Shown: positions 1 to 8,668, numbered from the stretch's first letter. The stretch is 64,000 nt of DNA from Streptomyces malaysiense (GCF_000980885.2 NZ_LBDA02000057.1:1-64000), one strand, 5' to 3'. Made by a program: numbers and translations. The notes: generated by a model not told the origin, from the letters alone.

Positions 1-25
1 TAGGACGCCGCCGAACAAATTTTGA

Positions 26-58
26 GAAAGCCCCCGCACCGTTGGTGCGGGGGCTTTC
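26..58. terminator. Bidirectional intrinsic terminator
   Basis: A perfect 15-bp inverted repeat (26-40 pairs with 44-58) with a GTT loop. The stem is G/C-rich in the middle and ends in GAAAG/CTTTC, so it can act in both directions. It probably ends the gene lying left of the window; the TAG at 1-3 may be that gene's stop, but its frame cannot be judged. Confidence 0.75.
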
Positions 59-122
59 TGCGTTCACGGGCAGTTTCCGGAACGTGCAGTGTCCTCGGAC
101 GGACCCGGCACGTTATCAGCCC

Positions 123-935
123 ATGACGATGTCCCGTTACAAGTCCTCCGTCGAGCATCCCGGCGTCCTCGCCCTCAAAGAGCAGATCGCGGCGGTCCGT
201 ACGGAGGTCACCGGTCACCCCCTCTACACGAGCTTCCGCGACCGCCGGGACGTCACGGTGTTCATGGAGCACCACGCCTTCGCCGTGTGGGACTTCATGT
301 CGCTGCTGAAGAGCCTCCAGCGGCAGCTGACCTGCACCGCCGTGCCGTGGGTGCCCCAGGGCCCGGTCGCCTCCCGCCGGCTGATCAACGAGATCACGCT
401 GGTGGAGGAGAGCGACGAACTGGGCGAGGGGTTCACCTCCCACTTCGAGCTCTACCGGGCCGCGATGGACGACGCCGGAGCAGACCCCGGACCGCTGGAC
501 GCCTTCCTCGACCTGCTCCGGTCCGAAACCCCCGTGCCCAAGGCCCTCGTGGACGCCGGCGCACCGCTCCCGGTGCGGGATTTCGTCGGCGCGACCTGGG
601 ACGTCGTCGAGACCGCCCCGGTCCACGTACAGGCCGCGGTGTTCGCCTTCGGGCGCGAGGACCTGATCCCGGAGATGTTCGAGCAGGTCGTCCGCATCGA
701 CGACCGGGACGGGAAGCTCGGCAGGTTCAAGGACTACCTCCACCGCCACATCGAGGTCGACGCCGACGAGCACACCCCCATGGCCATGCGCATGCTGGTG
801 GACCTCTGCGGGGACGACAGCCGTGCCTGGGCGGAGTGCGCCTGCGCGGTGCGCGAGGCGCTGCGCGAGCGGGCCGGGTTCTGGGACGCCATCCTGCGGC
901 AGATCCGCGAAGGAGGCCCCCGCACAGCCTCTTAG
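123..935 (+). CDS. DUF3050 family protein
   Basis: A 270-residue soluble protein that looks like the DUF3050 family, predicted to have the all-helical heme-oxygenase-like fold. The function is unknown. Visible family features are the N-terminal block HPLYTSFRDRRDVTVFMEHH (about residues 38-57) and the later HRHIEVDADEH block (about residues 204-214), whose His and acidic residues could be metal ligands (inference). I start at ATG 123; a second ATG at 129 is equally possible and neither has a strong ribosome binding site. The open frame continues upstream to 42 but runs through the terminator hairpin. The stop lies 9 bp before the next gene, so the two may be co-transcribed. Confidence 0.8.
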   Translation: MTMSRYKSSVEHPGVLALKEQIAAVRTEVTGHPLYTSFRDRRDVTVFMEHHAFAVWDFMSLLKSLQRQLTCTAVPWVPQGPVASRRLINEITLVEESDELGEGFTSHFELYRAAMDDAGADPGPLDAFLDLLRSETPVPKALVDAGAPLPVRDFVGATWDVVETAPVHVQAAVFAFGREDLIPEMFEQVVRIDDRDGKLGRFKDYLHRHIEVDADEHTPMAMRMLVDLCGDDSRAWAECACAVREALRERAGFWDAILRQIREGGPRTAS

Positions 936-944
936 GCTGGGTCC

Positions 945-1589
945 ATGCGCTACGACCTGATCATCTTCGACAACGACGGCGTCCTGGTGGACAGCGAGCC
1001 GATCTCCAACCGCCACCTGGCGGCCTGCCTGACCGAGCTGGGGATCGAGACGTCGTACGAGGATTCCCTGCGCGACTACATGGGTTCGGCGATGCACCGG
1101 GTGCACGATCTCGTCCTGGAGCGCACCGGGCGGCGGCTGCCGGAGGACTTCGACGATGTCTTCCACGCCCGTGTCTTCGCCGCGTTCGAGCGGGAGTTGG
1201 GCCCCGTGCCGGGCGTCGCCGAGGTGCTGGAGAAGCTGGCCGCGGACGGGGTGCCGTACTGCGTGGCCTCCTCCGGGAGCCACGAGCGGATCAGGGTGGG
1301 GCACCGCGTCACAGGGCTCGACCGGTGGTTCGAGGAGGAGCGGATCTTCAGCTCGCAGGACGTCGGCAAGGGCAAGCCCGCGCCCGACCTCTTCCTGTAC
1401 GCGGCCGAGCGGATGGGGGTCGCCCCCGCTCGGTGCGCGGTCGTGGAGGACTCCCCGCTGGGCATCCAGGCGGCCGTGGCGGCCGGGATGGACGTGTACG
1501 GGTTCACCGCGATGACCCCGGCCGACCGGCTCACCGGTGCCACCCAACTGTTCCCGGGTATGGGGGAGTTGCCCGACCCGCTGATATGA
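945..1589 (+). CDS. HAD-family hydrolase, phosphoglycolate/beta-phosphoglucomutase-like
   Basis: A 214-residue haloacid-dehalogenase-type phosphatase. Motif I is FDNDGVLVDSE near residues 8-18 (nucleophile Asp and acid Asp), motif II is the ASSGS block near residue 109, and motifs III/IV are the KGKPAPDLF and VEDSPLGIQAA blocks. The length and helical cap match the subclass I (beta-phosphoglucomutase/Gph) group. The substrate cannot be read from sequence; a small phosphorylated metabolite is the family norm. It follows the DUF3050 gene after 9 bp, so an operon is likely. No clear Shine-Dalgarno is present. Confidence 0.88.
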   Translation: MRYDLIIFDNDGVLVDSEPISNRHLAACLTELGIETSYEDSLRDYMGSAMHRVHDLVLERTGRRLPEDFDDVFHARVFAAFERELGPVPGVAEVLEKLAADGVPYCVASSGSHERIRVGHRVTGLDRWFEEERIFSSQDVGKGKPAPDLFLYAAERMGVAPARCAVVEDSPLGIQAAVAAGMDVYGFTAMTPADRLTGATQLFPGMGELPDPLI

Positions 1590-1694
1590 CCCGCGGTATG
1601 ACCCGTGCCATCCGCCGGTGCCTGACATCTGTCATGCCGTGGTCCGGACGAACGTTTCTACCGGCGGACCCCCGCCGGCCGCGAAGCTGACGGC

Positions 1695-2441
1695 ATGACG
1701 AAGAACACGGGGAACCACAGCCGGAACACGCAGCAGAACCCCAGCATGCTGGACAACCTCCGGCCGCTCGTCATCGACGTGGTCGTGCCCATCGGGGCGT
1801 ACTACGTCCTCAAGGACGCCCTCGGCTCGAGCACCGTGGCGGCGCTGGCCTGGAGCAGCGTGGTGCCGGCGGCGCGGACCGTGTGGGGCCTGGTCCGGGA
1901 GCGCCGGGCCAACGCGCTGGCCTGCCTGATCCTGGTGGTCAACCTCGTCTCCCTGCTGGTGAGTACGGTCGCCGGGGACCCGCGGCTGATGCTCGCCAAG
2001 GACGGCGCGGTCAGCAGCACCGTCGGCATCGGGATCCTGCTCTCGGTCCGGCTCGGCCGGCCGATGATGACCACCGCGATGATGCCCTTCCTGGTGAAGG
2101 GGGACGCGGTGAAGGAGGCCGCCTGGCAGCGGCTGACCGGCGGTACCTCGGTCCGGTCCGCGGCCTTCGGGCAGCGGGAGCGGATGTTCTCCGTGGTCTG
2201 GGGCGTGACGCTGCTCGCCGAGTGCGTCGCCCGCGTCGTCGGCGCGTACACCGTCCCCGTGGACACCATGGTCTGGCTCGGCACCGTCGTCCTGATCGCC
2301 GCGATGGCGGTCGCCTTCCGGGTCAGCGGGGTGCTGGCCGCGGGCCCGATGGAGAAGCTGCTGGAGGCCGAGGTCGCCGCCGGGGCCGGCACCGCCGAAG
2401 CTGAAGGAAATTCATCTTCGGCGATGTCTACCCACAAGTAG
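1695..2441 (+). CDS. VC0807-like integral membrane protein
   Basis: A 248-residue membrane protein of about six hydrophobic segments (around residues 25-45, 50-66, 73-92, 104-118, 158-182 and 188-212), with short polar ends. The layout and the conserved first segment (PLVIDVVVPIGAYYVLKD) are like the VC0807-type family of bacterial membrane proteins of unknown function. No transport or catalytic motif is visible. It is separated from the preceding phosphatase by 105 bp and followed 23 bp later by an MFS transporter on the same strand. Confidence 0.75.
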   Translation: MTKNTGNHSRNTQQNPSMLDNLRPLVIDVVVPIGAYYVLKDALGSSTVAALAWSSVVPAARTVWGLVRERRANALACLILVVNLVSLLVSTVAGDPRLMLAKDGAVSSTVGIGILLSVRLGRPMMTTAMMPFLVKGDAVKEAAWQRLTGGTSVRSAAFGQRERMFSVVWGVTLLAECVARVVGAYTVPVDTMVWLGTVVLIAAMAVAFRVSGVLAAGPMEKLLEAEVAAGAGTAEAEGNSSSAMSTHK

Positions 2442-2464
2442 TCCGGGGCCCTACGCTCGCCGCC

Positions 2465-3682
2465 ATGACTGATCCGCTGCGGCGCGGCAGGGCCTCGCTG
2501 GCGTTCGCCTTCTTCGCCCAGGGCGCCGCCTTCGCCCTGCTGGTGACGCGCATCCCCGCCATCCAGGACCGGTACGGCATCTCCGATGCTCTGCTACCGG
2601 TCTTTCTGGCTGCCGTGCCGGTGCTCGCGGGTGTCGGCAGCGTCACCACCGAGCAACTGGTCAAGCGGGTACGGCCCAGCCGGCTGCTGCGCTGGTCCCA
2701 GCCGGTGGTGCTGCTCGCGCTGCTGGCCGCAGGAGCGGGCGGCCAGGGGCAGTTGGCCGCGGTGGCGGTGGCGCTCGGGGTGTTCGGGCTGTCCGTGGGG
2801 ATGCTGGACGCCTCGATGAACATGCTCGGGGTCAGCCTGCAGCGGTCGTACGGGCGCAGCATCATGCTCAGCTTCCACGCCGCTTACAGCCTGGGCGGCA
2901 TCGTCGGGGCCTCGCTCGCGTGGGCCGGGGCGCACTGGCAGCTCGCCCTGTGGGTGTCGTACCTGCCGGTGGTGGCCGTCCTGCTGCCGGCGACGCTCGT
3001 GGGCAGCCGGTGGTACGTCGACGGGGACGCGGCGGAGCCGGTGGCGCGGGGAGGCGCCGGCGGCGCCGTGGTCTTCCGGCTGCTGCTGCCGCTGTGCCTG
3101 GTGATGACCTTCGCCTACATCGGCGACTCGACGGTCTCCAACTGGAGCGCGAAGTACCTGAAGGACGTGCTGGGCAGCTCGGAGCAGCTGGCGACGGTGC
3201 CCTACAACGTGTACATGGTGACCACGCTGGTCGGGCGGTCCCTCGGGGACTTCGGGGTACGGCGCTTCGGCGCGGCGGCGGTCGTACGGCTCGGGACGCT
3301 GGTGGCGGCCGGCGGGTTCGCGGTGGTGGCCGCGGCGCCCGGGGCGTGGGTGGGGATGCTCGGCTTCACGCTGCTGGGCCTCGGGCTGTGCGTGCTGGTG
3401 CCGCAGACCTTCGCGGCGGCGGGGCGGCTGTTCCCCGGGGCCTCGGACGCGGCGGTCGCGCGCCTGAACATCTTCAATTACGTCGGATTCCTAATCGGAT
3501 CGCCGTTGGTGGGCGCGGTGGGAGACGCCTGGAGCTATCGCGGGGCGATGCTGCTGCCCATGGTGTTGGTGCTGGTGACGCTCGTGTACGCCAGGTCGTT
3601 CGCGACGAGTCCGGGCCGATACGGTGGCGGGCATGAGCGGCCGCGCACAGCTGATGTGGGACGAGGCAGTAACGGGCTATGA
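2465..3682 (+). CDS. MFS transporter
   Basis: A 405-residue major facilitator with about 12 predicted transmembrane segments. The N-terminal half opens with RGRASLAFAFFAQGAAFA, and a cytoplasmic linker near residues 190-200 separates it from the C-terminal half starting VVFRLLLPLCLVMTF. Family knowledge places it in the inner membrane as a secondary transporter; the substrate is unknown (sugar or drug efflux types are similar). Its last 50 bp overlap the start of the deacetylase gene, so the pair is translationally coupled. Confidence 0.88.
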   Translation: MTDPLRRGRASLAFAFFAQGAAFALLVTRIPAIQDRYGISDALLPVFLAAVPVLAGVGSVTTEQLVKRVRPSRLLRWSQPVVLLALLAAGAGGQGQLAAVAVALGVFGLSVGMLDASMNMLGVSLQRSYGRSIMLSFHAAYSLGGIVGASLAWAGAHWQLALWVSYLPVVAVLLPATLVGSRWYVDGDAAEPVARGGAGGAVVFRLLLPLCLVMTFAYIGDSTVSNWSAKYLKDVLGSSEQLATVPYNVYMVTTLVGRSLGDFGVRRFGAAAVVRLGTLVAAGGFAVVAAAPGAWVGMLGFTLLGLGLCVLVPQTFAAAGRLFPGASDAAVARLNIFNYVGFLIGSPLVGAVGDAWSYRGAMLLPMVLVLVTLVYARSFATSPGRYGGGHERPRTADVGRGSNGL

Positions 3683-4805
3683 CTTCGGCCCCGGGCACCC
3701 GATGGACCCGGTACGGCTGGTACTGACCCGGAAGCTGGTCGGTGCCCTGGGAGTCGACCGGGAGCTGGAGACCGTCGCGGCGAAGCCCGCCGGTGACTCC
3801 ACGCTGCGCCTCGTCCACCGGGACGACTACATCGAGGCGGTGAAGGCCGCGTCGGCGGATCCGGCGGCGGCGGACACGTCGTACGGGCTCGGGACGCCGG
3901 ACGATCCCGCGTTCGCCGGGATGCACGAGGTGTCCGCGCTGATCGCGGGGCAGTCGGTGGCGGCGGCGGAGGCGGTGTGGCGGGGGGAGGCCCTGCACGC
4001 CGTGAACTTCACCGGCGGGCTGCACCACGCGATGCCGGGGTCCGCGTCCGGGTTCTGCGTCTACAACGACGCGGCGCTCGCCATCGCGCGGCTGCTGGAG
4101 CTGGGCGTGGAGCGGGTCGCGTACGTGGATGTGGACGTGCATCACGGGGACGGGGTGCAGGCCGCGTTCTGGGAGGACCCGCGGGTGCTGACGATCTCGG
4201 TGCACGAGCATCCCCGCACGCTGTTCCCGCAGTCCGGGTGGCCGCAGGAGACCGGCGCCGGGGCGGGGGAGGGGGCGGCGGTGAACCTGCCGCTGCCGGC
4301 CGGGACGGGGGACGCGGGGTGGGTACGGGCGTTCCACGCGGTGGTGCCGGAACTGCTCGCGGACTTCCTGCCGCAGGTGCTGGTCTCCCAGCACGGGGCG
4401 GACACGCACTTCGAGGATCCGCTCGCGCATCTCGCGGTCTCGCTGGACGCGCAGCGGGTGGTGCAGCTGGCGTGCCATGAGCTGGCGCACGAGTACGCCG
4501 ACGGGAAGTGGGTCGCGCTGGGCGGGGGCGGCTACGCGGTGGTGGACGTCGTACCCCGCTCCTGGACGCATCTCGTGGCCATCGCCGCGGGGCGGCCGGT
4601 CGCTCCGGAGACGGTCATCCCGGAGGGCTGGCGCCAGGAGGTCTACGCCCGGACGCGGGAGCTCGCGCCGCAGCGGATGACGGACGGCCGCTGGCCGGTC
4701 TCCTGGGCCCCCTGGGAGGGCGGCTACGACCCCGCGGACCGCCTCGACCAGTCCGTCCTGGCGACCCGCCGGTCGGCCTTCCCCCTTCGGGGCCTGCTCC
4801 CCTAG
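3633..4805 (+). CDS. AcuC-type histone deacetylase superfamily protein
   Basis: A 390-residue Zn-dependent deacylase of the arginase/deacetylase superfamily, closest in layout to acetoin-utilisation protein AcuC. Visible marks are HPMDP near residue 22, the GGLHHAMP block near residue 132 (tandem active-site His), DVDVHHGDGVQ near residue 165 (Zn ligands Asp/His), and the QHGADTH block near residue 252 (third Zn ligand Asp). In Bacillus AcuC deacetylates acetyl-CoA synthetase; that role here is inference. I choose ATG 3633; GTG 3624 in the same frame is an alternative. The start lies inside the MFS gene. Confidence 0.88.
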   Translation: MSGRAQLMWDEAVTGYDFGPGHPMDPVRLVLTRKLVGALGVDRELETVAAKPAGDSTLRLVHRDDYIEAVKAASADPAAADTSYGLGTPDDPAFAGMHEVSALIAGQSVAAAEAVWRGEALHAVNFTGGLHHAMPGSASGFCVYNDAALAIARLLELGVERVAYVDVDVHHGDGVQAAFWEDPRVLTISVHEHPRTLFPQSGWPQETGAGAGEGAAVNLPLPAGTGDAGWVRAFHAVVPELLADFLPQVLVSQHGADTHFEDPLAHLAVSLDAQRVVQLACHELAHEYADGKWVALGGGGYAVVDVVPRSWTHLVAIAAGRPVAPETVIPEGWRQEVYARTRELAPQRMTDGRWPVSWAPWEGGYDPADRLDQSVLATRRSAFPLRGLLP

Positions 4806-4875
4806 GAAGTCCCGGGAACACCCAAGGGCTTGTTACGCCGACCGTGCGGAAATCCCCCGTTGTCCCCCTGACCGG

Positions 4876-5700
4876 GTGATCCGATGGGCCACCATCGCAG
4901 ACGTGTTGACCTACCTGTCCGCCGCCCGGCTGGCCGGGGTCGTCGAGACCCCCCGGGAGCGGAGTCTGCGGAGGTACCGTCAGTTCGCGGACCGCGACCC
5001 CCGGGTGCTCCTCGGGATCGACCCGCAAGGGGTCTGGGACGAGGCGGAGTTGCTCGGGCTGATGGCGCGCGGGTGCGGTGTTTCGGCCGATCCCCGGCAC
5101 CGGTCGGGGCCGGATGTGATCGATCCGGTGCTGACCCTCGCCGCGCTGGACGCCTTCGCGGCGAGACTCGCGGCGGCCGCGCGGCGTCACGCACCGGTGC
5201 TGTTCGGCACCGGGCATCCCCGCTCGCTGCTGGGTTTCTACGCCGCCCTCGCGGACGCCCTCTCGGCGGCGGGATGTGAGGTCCTCACCCCCGCGCAGGG
5301 TCGCTGTATCGACATATTGACCCACTTCGGTCTACGCACGCACCGCGTCGACTACGTACGACGCGTCGCGTTGGTGCGGGAAACCGAGGGCGGGCGCCCC
5401 GGTTGTGAGCCTGGCGCGCACTGCCATTCACCGCTGCCGGTCAGGGTCGCCCTGGAGGCGGCCGCGGCCGCCGGCGGACCGCTGCCCGAGCTGGTCGTCG
5501 GCGACCACGGCTGGCTCTGCGGCGCAGGTCAGCTGGGGTTCGAGGCGATCGGGCCGGCCGACTCCGACGATCCCGCGCCGTTCGTCGGCCAGGCGGAGGG
5601 CACCGTCCGGGTCGTCGTACCCCTGGACGACGGAGTCCGGTCTAGTCACTACCTGCCACTCACCCGCTACGTACTCAAACGCGCGTGTCTGTCACAGTAG
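4876..5700 (+). CDS. Conserved actinobacterial protein, phosphatase-like
   Basis: A 274-residue soluble protein with a GTG start. I recognise it only as a conserved Streptomyces protein whose relatives are often labelled 'phosphatase'; I see no HAD or PTP signature, so the label is weak. Recognisable blocks are an N-terminal helix (TYLSAARLAGVVETPRERSL), a GTGHPRSLLGFYAAL stretch near residue 113 that could form a phosphate-binding loop, and a C-terminal LVVGDHGWLCGAGQLGFEAI block with invariant-looking Gly and Asp. It sits directly upstream of bdtA on the same strand, separated by 96 bp that contain a BldD-like site. Confidence 0.75.
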   Translation: MIRWATIADVLTYLSAARLAGVVETPRERSLRRYRQFADRDPRVLLGIDPQGVWDEAELLGLMARGCGVSADPRHRSGPDVIDPVLTLAALDAFAARLAAAARRHAPVLFGTGHPRSLLGFYAALADALSAAGCEVLTPAQGRCIDILTHFGLRTHRVDYVRRVALVRETEGGRPGCEPGAHCHSPLPVRVALEAAAAAGGPLPELVVGDHGWLCGAGQLGFEAIGPADSDDPAPFVGQAEGTVRVVVPLDDGVRSSHYLPLTRYVLKRACLSQ

Positions 5701-5754
5701 GCCGCCGATGGGTGCACCTCTTCCCCACTCGCATCACCCGCCCCTAGTCTGGGG

Positions 5755-5782
5755 AGTGAGCACGCAGCGACGAAGAGTCACC
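5755..5782 (+). promoter_or_regulatory. Putative BldD box upstream of bdtA
   Basis: AGTGA at 5755-5759 and TCACC at 5778-5782, separated by 18 bp, match both halves of the AGTGA-n-TCACC inverted motif described for BldD in S. coelicolor. The site lies just in front of the bdtA ribosome binding site. bdtA was named as a BldD target in S. coelicolor, so the placement agrees with prior knowledge. Five-base half sites can occur by chance. Confidence 0.45.
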
Positions 5783-5796
5783 GGAAGGGGAAGCCG

Positions 5797-6042
5797 GTGG
5801 CCGTCGAGTGCGGAAGGTGCAGGTGTGTCATGGCTGCAGCTGGCGAGAGGCCTCTGAACGAGGTCCAGTTCCTGACCGTGGCGGAGGTCGCCACGGTGAT
5901 GCGAGTGTCGAAGATGACCGTGTACCGCCTGGTGCACAGCGGTCATCTGCCCGCGATCCGGGTGGGGCGGTCCTTCCGTGTCCCCGAGCAAGCGGTCCAC
6001 GAGTACCTCCGCGACAGCTACGTGGGGGTGGAGACGGCCTGA
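5797..6042 (+). CDS. bdtA: BdtA-like helix-turn-helix regulator (excisionase/MerR-type HTH)
   Basis: A small DNA-binding protein with a single winged-helix of the excisionase/MerR type (FLTVAEVATVMRVSKMTVYRL, then the wing HSGHLPAIRVGRSFRVPE). It matches my memory of SCO3328/BdtA, a BldD target, and the neighbourhood (bS22-like gene, epimerase, acyltransferase, rsbN, bldN) follows the S. coelicolor order. GTG 5797 has a good ribosome binding site (GGAAGGGG, 6 nt away) and gives 81 residues; ATG 5830 gives 70 residues and begins nearer the conserved domain. The role in development is inferred from regulation and context. Confidence 0.85.
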   Translation: MAVECGRCRCVMAAAGERPLNEVQFLTVAEVATVMRVSKMTVYRLVHSGHLPAIRVGRSFRVPEQAVHEYLRDSYVGVETA

Positions 6043-6076
6043 CGATCCCCTCCGGGGGATACCCGGAGGCCCTCGA

Positions 6077-6106
6077 TTACGACCTCGGCGCTCGGTTGGG
6101 TAGGCT
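6077..6106 (+). promoter_or_regulatory. Putative HrdB-type promoter for the bS22-like gene
   Basis: TTACGA at 6077-6082, an 18-bp spacer and TAGGCT at 6101-6106 resemble a vegetative sigma (TTGACN/TAGRRT) promoter, 70 bp upstream of the small ribosomal protein gene. The -35 is weak. Confidence 0.3.
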
Positions 6107-6176
6107 AGCCCCTCGTAGGTCGTGTGGGCCCATGGCGCCCAAACAACCGAGTGATGAGAAGTGAGCGAGGGTAGTC

Positions 6177-6275
6177 GTGGGCTCTGTTATCAAGAAGCGG
6201 CGCAAGCGGATGGCCAAGAAGAAGCACCGCAAGCTGCTCAAGCGCACGCGCGTTCAGCGCCGCAACAAGAAGTAA
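6177..6275 (+). CDS. Small ribosomal subunit protein bS22-like (AURKAIP1/COX24 domain)
   Basis: A 32-residue, strongly basic peptide with GTG start (begins MGSVIKKRRKRMAKKKHRK). It is nearly the same as the 33-residue mycobacterial bS22 protein found in ribosome structures and carries the AURKAIP1/COX24 signature; relatives in actinobacteria are always this short, so the gene is complete. It should sit at the 30S decoding-centre side of the ribosome as a structural rRNA-binding peptide (family knowledge). GAGGG at about 6166 serves as ribosome binding site. A strong terminator hairpin follows 22 bp after the stop, so it is a monocistronic or terminal gene. Confidence 0.92.
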   Translation: MGSVIKKRRKRMAKKKHRKLLKRTRVQRRNKK

Positions 6276-6297
6276 GCGGCGACGCGAGAGCGTGTTC

Positions 6298-6331
6298 TGT
6301 GGCCCCCCATCGGCAATGATGGGGGGCCACA
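6298..6331 (+). terminator. Intrinsic terminator after the bS22-like gene
   Basis: A perfect 14-bp stem (6298-6311 with 6318-6331), loop GGCAAT, formed by TGTGGCCCCCCATC and its complement. It begins 22 bp after the stop codon. No U-tract, as is usual in Streptomyces. Confidence 0.8.
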
Positions 6332-6490
6332 GGTGTATCCCCGGTGACCTGGTGGCGATCCGGCCGGCTCCAGCCGGGGAATTTCCGTCACCTCGCGCAT
6401 CGGGCGGTCATCACAGTGCAACATCCACCCGCTAAGTTGGCCCTCACGGGGAACCGGAACGTGAGTGACGCGGGAAGGAAGGCGCTGATC

Positions 6491-7552
6491 TTGGGCAAGG
6501 TCGTGCTCGTCACCGGGGTCGCCCGGCAGCTGGGCGGCCGGTTCGTACGGCGGATCCAGCGGGACCCGGAGGTCGAGCGGGTGATCGCGGTCGACGCGGT
6601 GCCGCCCGCGCACCAGCTGGGCGGGGCCGACTTCGTCCAGGCCGACATCCGGCAGCCGACCATAGCCCGGGTGCTCGCCGAGACCGGCGCCGACACCGTC
6701 GTGCACCTCGATGTCACGGGCACCCCGCTGGGCGGGGGCAACCGGGCCACGGTCAAGGAGACCAATGTCATCGGCACCATGCAGCTGCTCGGCGCCTGCC
6801 AGAAGTCGCCGGCGGTCCGACGACTGGTGATCAAGTCCAGTACCAATGTGTACGGCTCCGCACCGCGCGATCCCGCCGTGTTCACGGAGACCACCCCGGC
6901 CAAGTCGCTGCCCAGCGGCGGGTTCGCGAAGGACACCGTCGAGGTCGAGGGGTACGTGCGCGGGTTCGCACGTCGGCGGCCCGACGTGGCCGTGTGCGTG
7001 CTGCGGTTCGCCAACATCCTCGGGCCGTCCGCGGACACCCCGCTCGCCTCGTACTTCGCGCTGCCGGTGCTGCCGACCGTGTTCGGCTACGACCCGCGGC
7101 TCCAGTTCGTGCACGAGGACGACGTGGTGGAGGTGCTGCGGCTCGCCTCGCACGAGCCGCGCCGGGGCACGCTCAACAGCGGCACGTTCAACGTCGCGGG
7201 GGACGGCGTGCTGCTGCTGTCGCAGTGTTCCCGGCGGCTCGGGCGGCCCACCGTGCCGCTGCTGCTGCCCGCGGTCACCTGGGCCGGCTCCCTGGTCCGT
7301 ACGCTGGGTATGACGGACTTCTCACCGGAGCAGTTCAGACTGCTCACCCATGGGCGGGTCGTGGACACCGTCCAGATGCGCGAGACGCTGGGGTTCACGC
7401 CCCGCTACACGACGGCGGAGGCGTTCGCGGACTTCGCCCGTGGCCAGGGCGCGGGGCTGCTGCCGCCGGAGGCCGTCGCGGGAGCCGTCGACCGGATCGC
7501 CGCGCTCGCCCTGCCGGGCGGCGGCCGGCCCACGACGCACAGCGCGGACTAG
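6491..7552 (+). CDS. NAD-dependent epimerase/dehydratase (extended SDR)
   Basis: A 353-residue protein with an N-terminal Rossmann fold (GKVVLVTGVARQLGGRF, residues 2-18, GxxGxxG-like) and the extended-SDR architecture of nucleotide-sugar epimerases, including LDVTGTP near residue 75 and the KSSTNVYGS block near residue 115. No canonical YxxxK pair is obvious near the expected place, so catalytic competence is uncertain. TTG 6491 is preferred because GGAAGGAAGG lies 8 nt upstream and the Rossmann strand begins at once; GTG 6461 is the alternative. The orthologue neighbours bdtA and bldN in S. coelicolor. It is followed 24 bp later by the acyltransferase gene. Confidence 0.85.
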   Translation: MGKVVLVTGVARQLGGRFVRRIQRDPEVERVIAVDAVPPAHQLGGADFVQADIRQPTIARVLAETGADTVVHLDVTGTPLGGGNRATVKETNVIGTMQLLGACQKSPAVRRLVIKSSTNVYGSAPRDPAVFTETTPAKSLPSGGFAKDTVEVEGYVRGFARRRPDVAVCVLRFANILGPSADTPLASYFALPVLPTVFGYDPRLQFVHEDDVVEVLRLASHEPRRGTLNSGTFNVAGDGVLLLSQCSRRLGRPTVPLLLPAVTWAGSLVRTLGMTDFSPEQFRLLTHGRVVDTVQMRETLGFTPRYTTAEAFADFARGQGAGLLPPEAVAGAVDRIAALALPGGGRPTTHSAD

Positions 7553-7576
7553 CGCCAACCGAGGAGCGCGGTAACG

Positions 7577-8668
7577 ATGGCGGACGCCAAGGTGATTCCC
7601 TTCGACGACGACCGGTCCCGGGGGAGCGGGAGCGGTGGTGGCCCACAGCGGTCCGGGAGACGGCGGGGCGCCGGCGGCCGGCGCGGCGGCCGCGGCGACA
7701 CCGGGGCCGCGGCCGAGGAGTTGGGCGGGGTGCAGCGGTTGCCGGAGCGGGGGCCGGCGGGCGGGGCCGAGCGGCCGGCCGAGCGGTCCGGGTCCGGTGA
7801 CCGGTCCGGCCCGGAGGGTGGCCCGGACGGCGGTCTGGAGCGGCGGGTGGCCGCCGGACTGTCCTTCCTGCGGCGCCGGCTGACCGGGGATTACGAGGTC
7901 GACGACTTCGGGTACGACGCGGAGCTGACCGACCAGGTCCTGATGTCGCTGCTGCGGCCGGTGTACGAGAAGTACTTCCGGGTCGAGGTGAAGGGCGTCG
8001 AGAACATCCCGGACAAGGGCGGCGCGCTGATCGTCGCCAACCACTCCGGGACGCTGCCGCTGGACGGGCTGATGATGCAGGTCGCGGTGCACGACCGGCA
8101 CCCCGCCGGCCGGCATCTGCGGCTGCTGGCGGCGGACCTGGTGTTCGTGCTGCCGGTGGTCAACGAGCTGGCGCGCAAGCTCGGGCACACCCTGGCGTGC
8201 GCGGAGGACGCGGAGCGGCTGCTGGAGCAGGGCGAGCTGGTGGGGGTGATGCCCGAGGGGTTCAAGGGCATCGGGAAGCCCTTCAGCGAGCGGTACAAGC
8301 TCCAGCGGTTCGGGCGGGGCGGGTTCGTGTCGACGGCGATGCGGCAGGGGGTGCCGATCATCCCGTGCTCGATCGTCGGGGCGGAGGAGATCTATCCGAT
8401 GATCGGCAACGCGAAGACCATCGCGCGGGTGCTGGGCATCCCGTACTTCCCGCTGACCCCGACGTTCCCCTGGCTCGGGCCGCTGGGCGCGGTGCCGCTG
8501 CCGACGAAGTGGACGATCCAGTTCGGCGAGCCGATCCCGACCGACGGGTATCCGCCGGAGGCGGCCGAGGACCCGATGCTGATGTTCAACCTCACGGACC
8601 AGGTGCGGGAACAGATCCAGCACACCTTGTACAAGTTGTTGGTGCAGCGGCGGTCGGTCTTCTTCTAG
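7577..8668 (+). CDS. PlsC-family lysophospholipid acyltransferase
   Basis: A 363-residue glycerolipid acyltransferase. The N-terminal 95 residues are Gly/Arg/Pro-rich and probably disordered. The catalytic domain shows the NHSGTLPLD box (HxxxxD) near residue 155 and the MPEGFKG box near residue 224, the two core motifs of PlsC-type enzymes. It would esterify a lysophospholipid or related acceptor at the inner face of the membrane; the acceptor is unknown. It probably forms an operon with the upstream epimerase. A long bidirectional terminator separates it from rsbN, which converges on it. Confidence 0.9.
   Translation: MADAKVIPFDDDRSRGSGSGGGPQRSGRRRGAGGRRGGRGDTGAAAEELGGVQRLPERGPAGGAERPAERSGSGDRSGPEGGPDGGLERRVAAGLSFLRRRLTGDYEVDDFGYDAELTDQVLMSLLRPVYEKYFRVEVKGVENIPDKGGALIVANHSGTLPLDGLMMQVAVHDRHPAGRHLRLLAADLVFVLPVVNELARKLGHTLACAEDAERLLEQGELVGVMPEGFKGIGKPFSERYKLQRFGRGGFVSTAMRQGVPIIPCSIVGAEEIYPMIGNAKTIARVLGIPYFPLTPTFPWLGPLGAVPLPTKWTIQFGEPIPTDGYPPEAAEDPMLMFNLTDQVREQIQHTLYKLLVQRRSVFF

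Noticed and set aside
6045..6069. Terminator after bdtA (short overlapping hairpins, ATCCCC/GGGGAT and CCTCCGG/CCGGAGG)
   Set aside because: Stems of only 6-7 bp; too weak to call.
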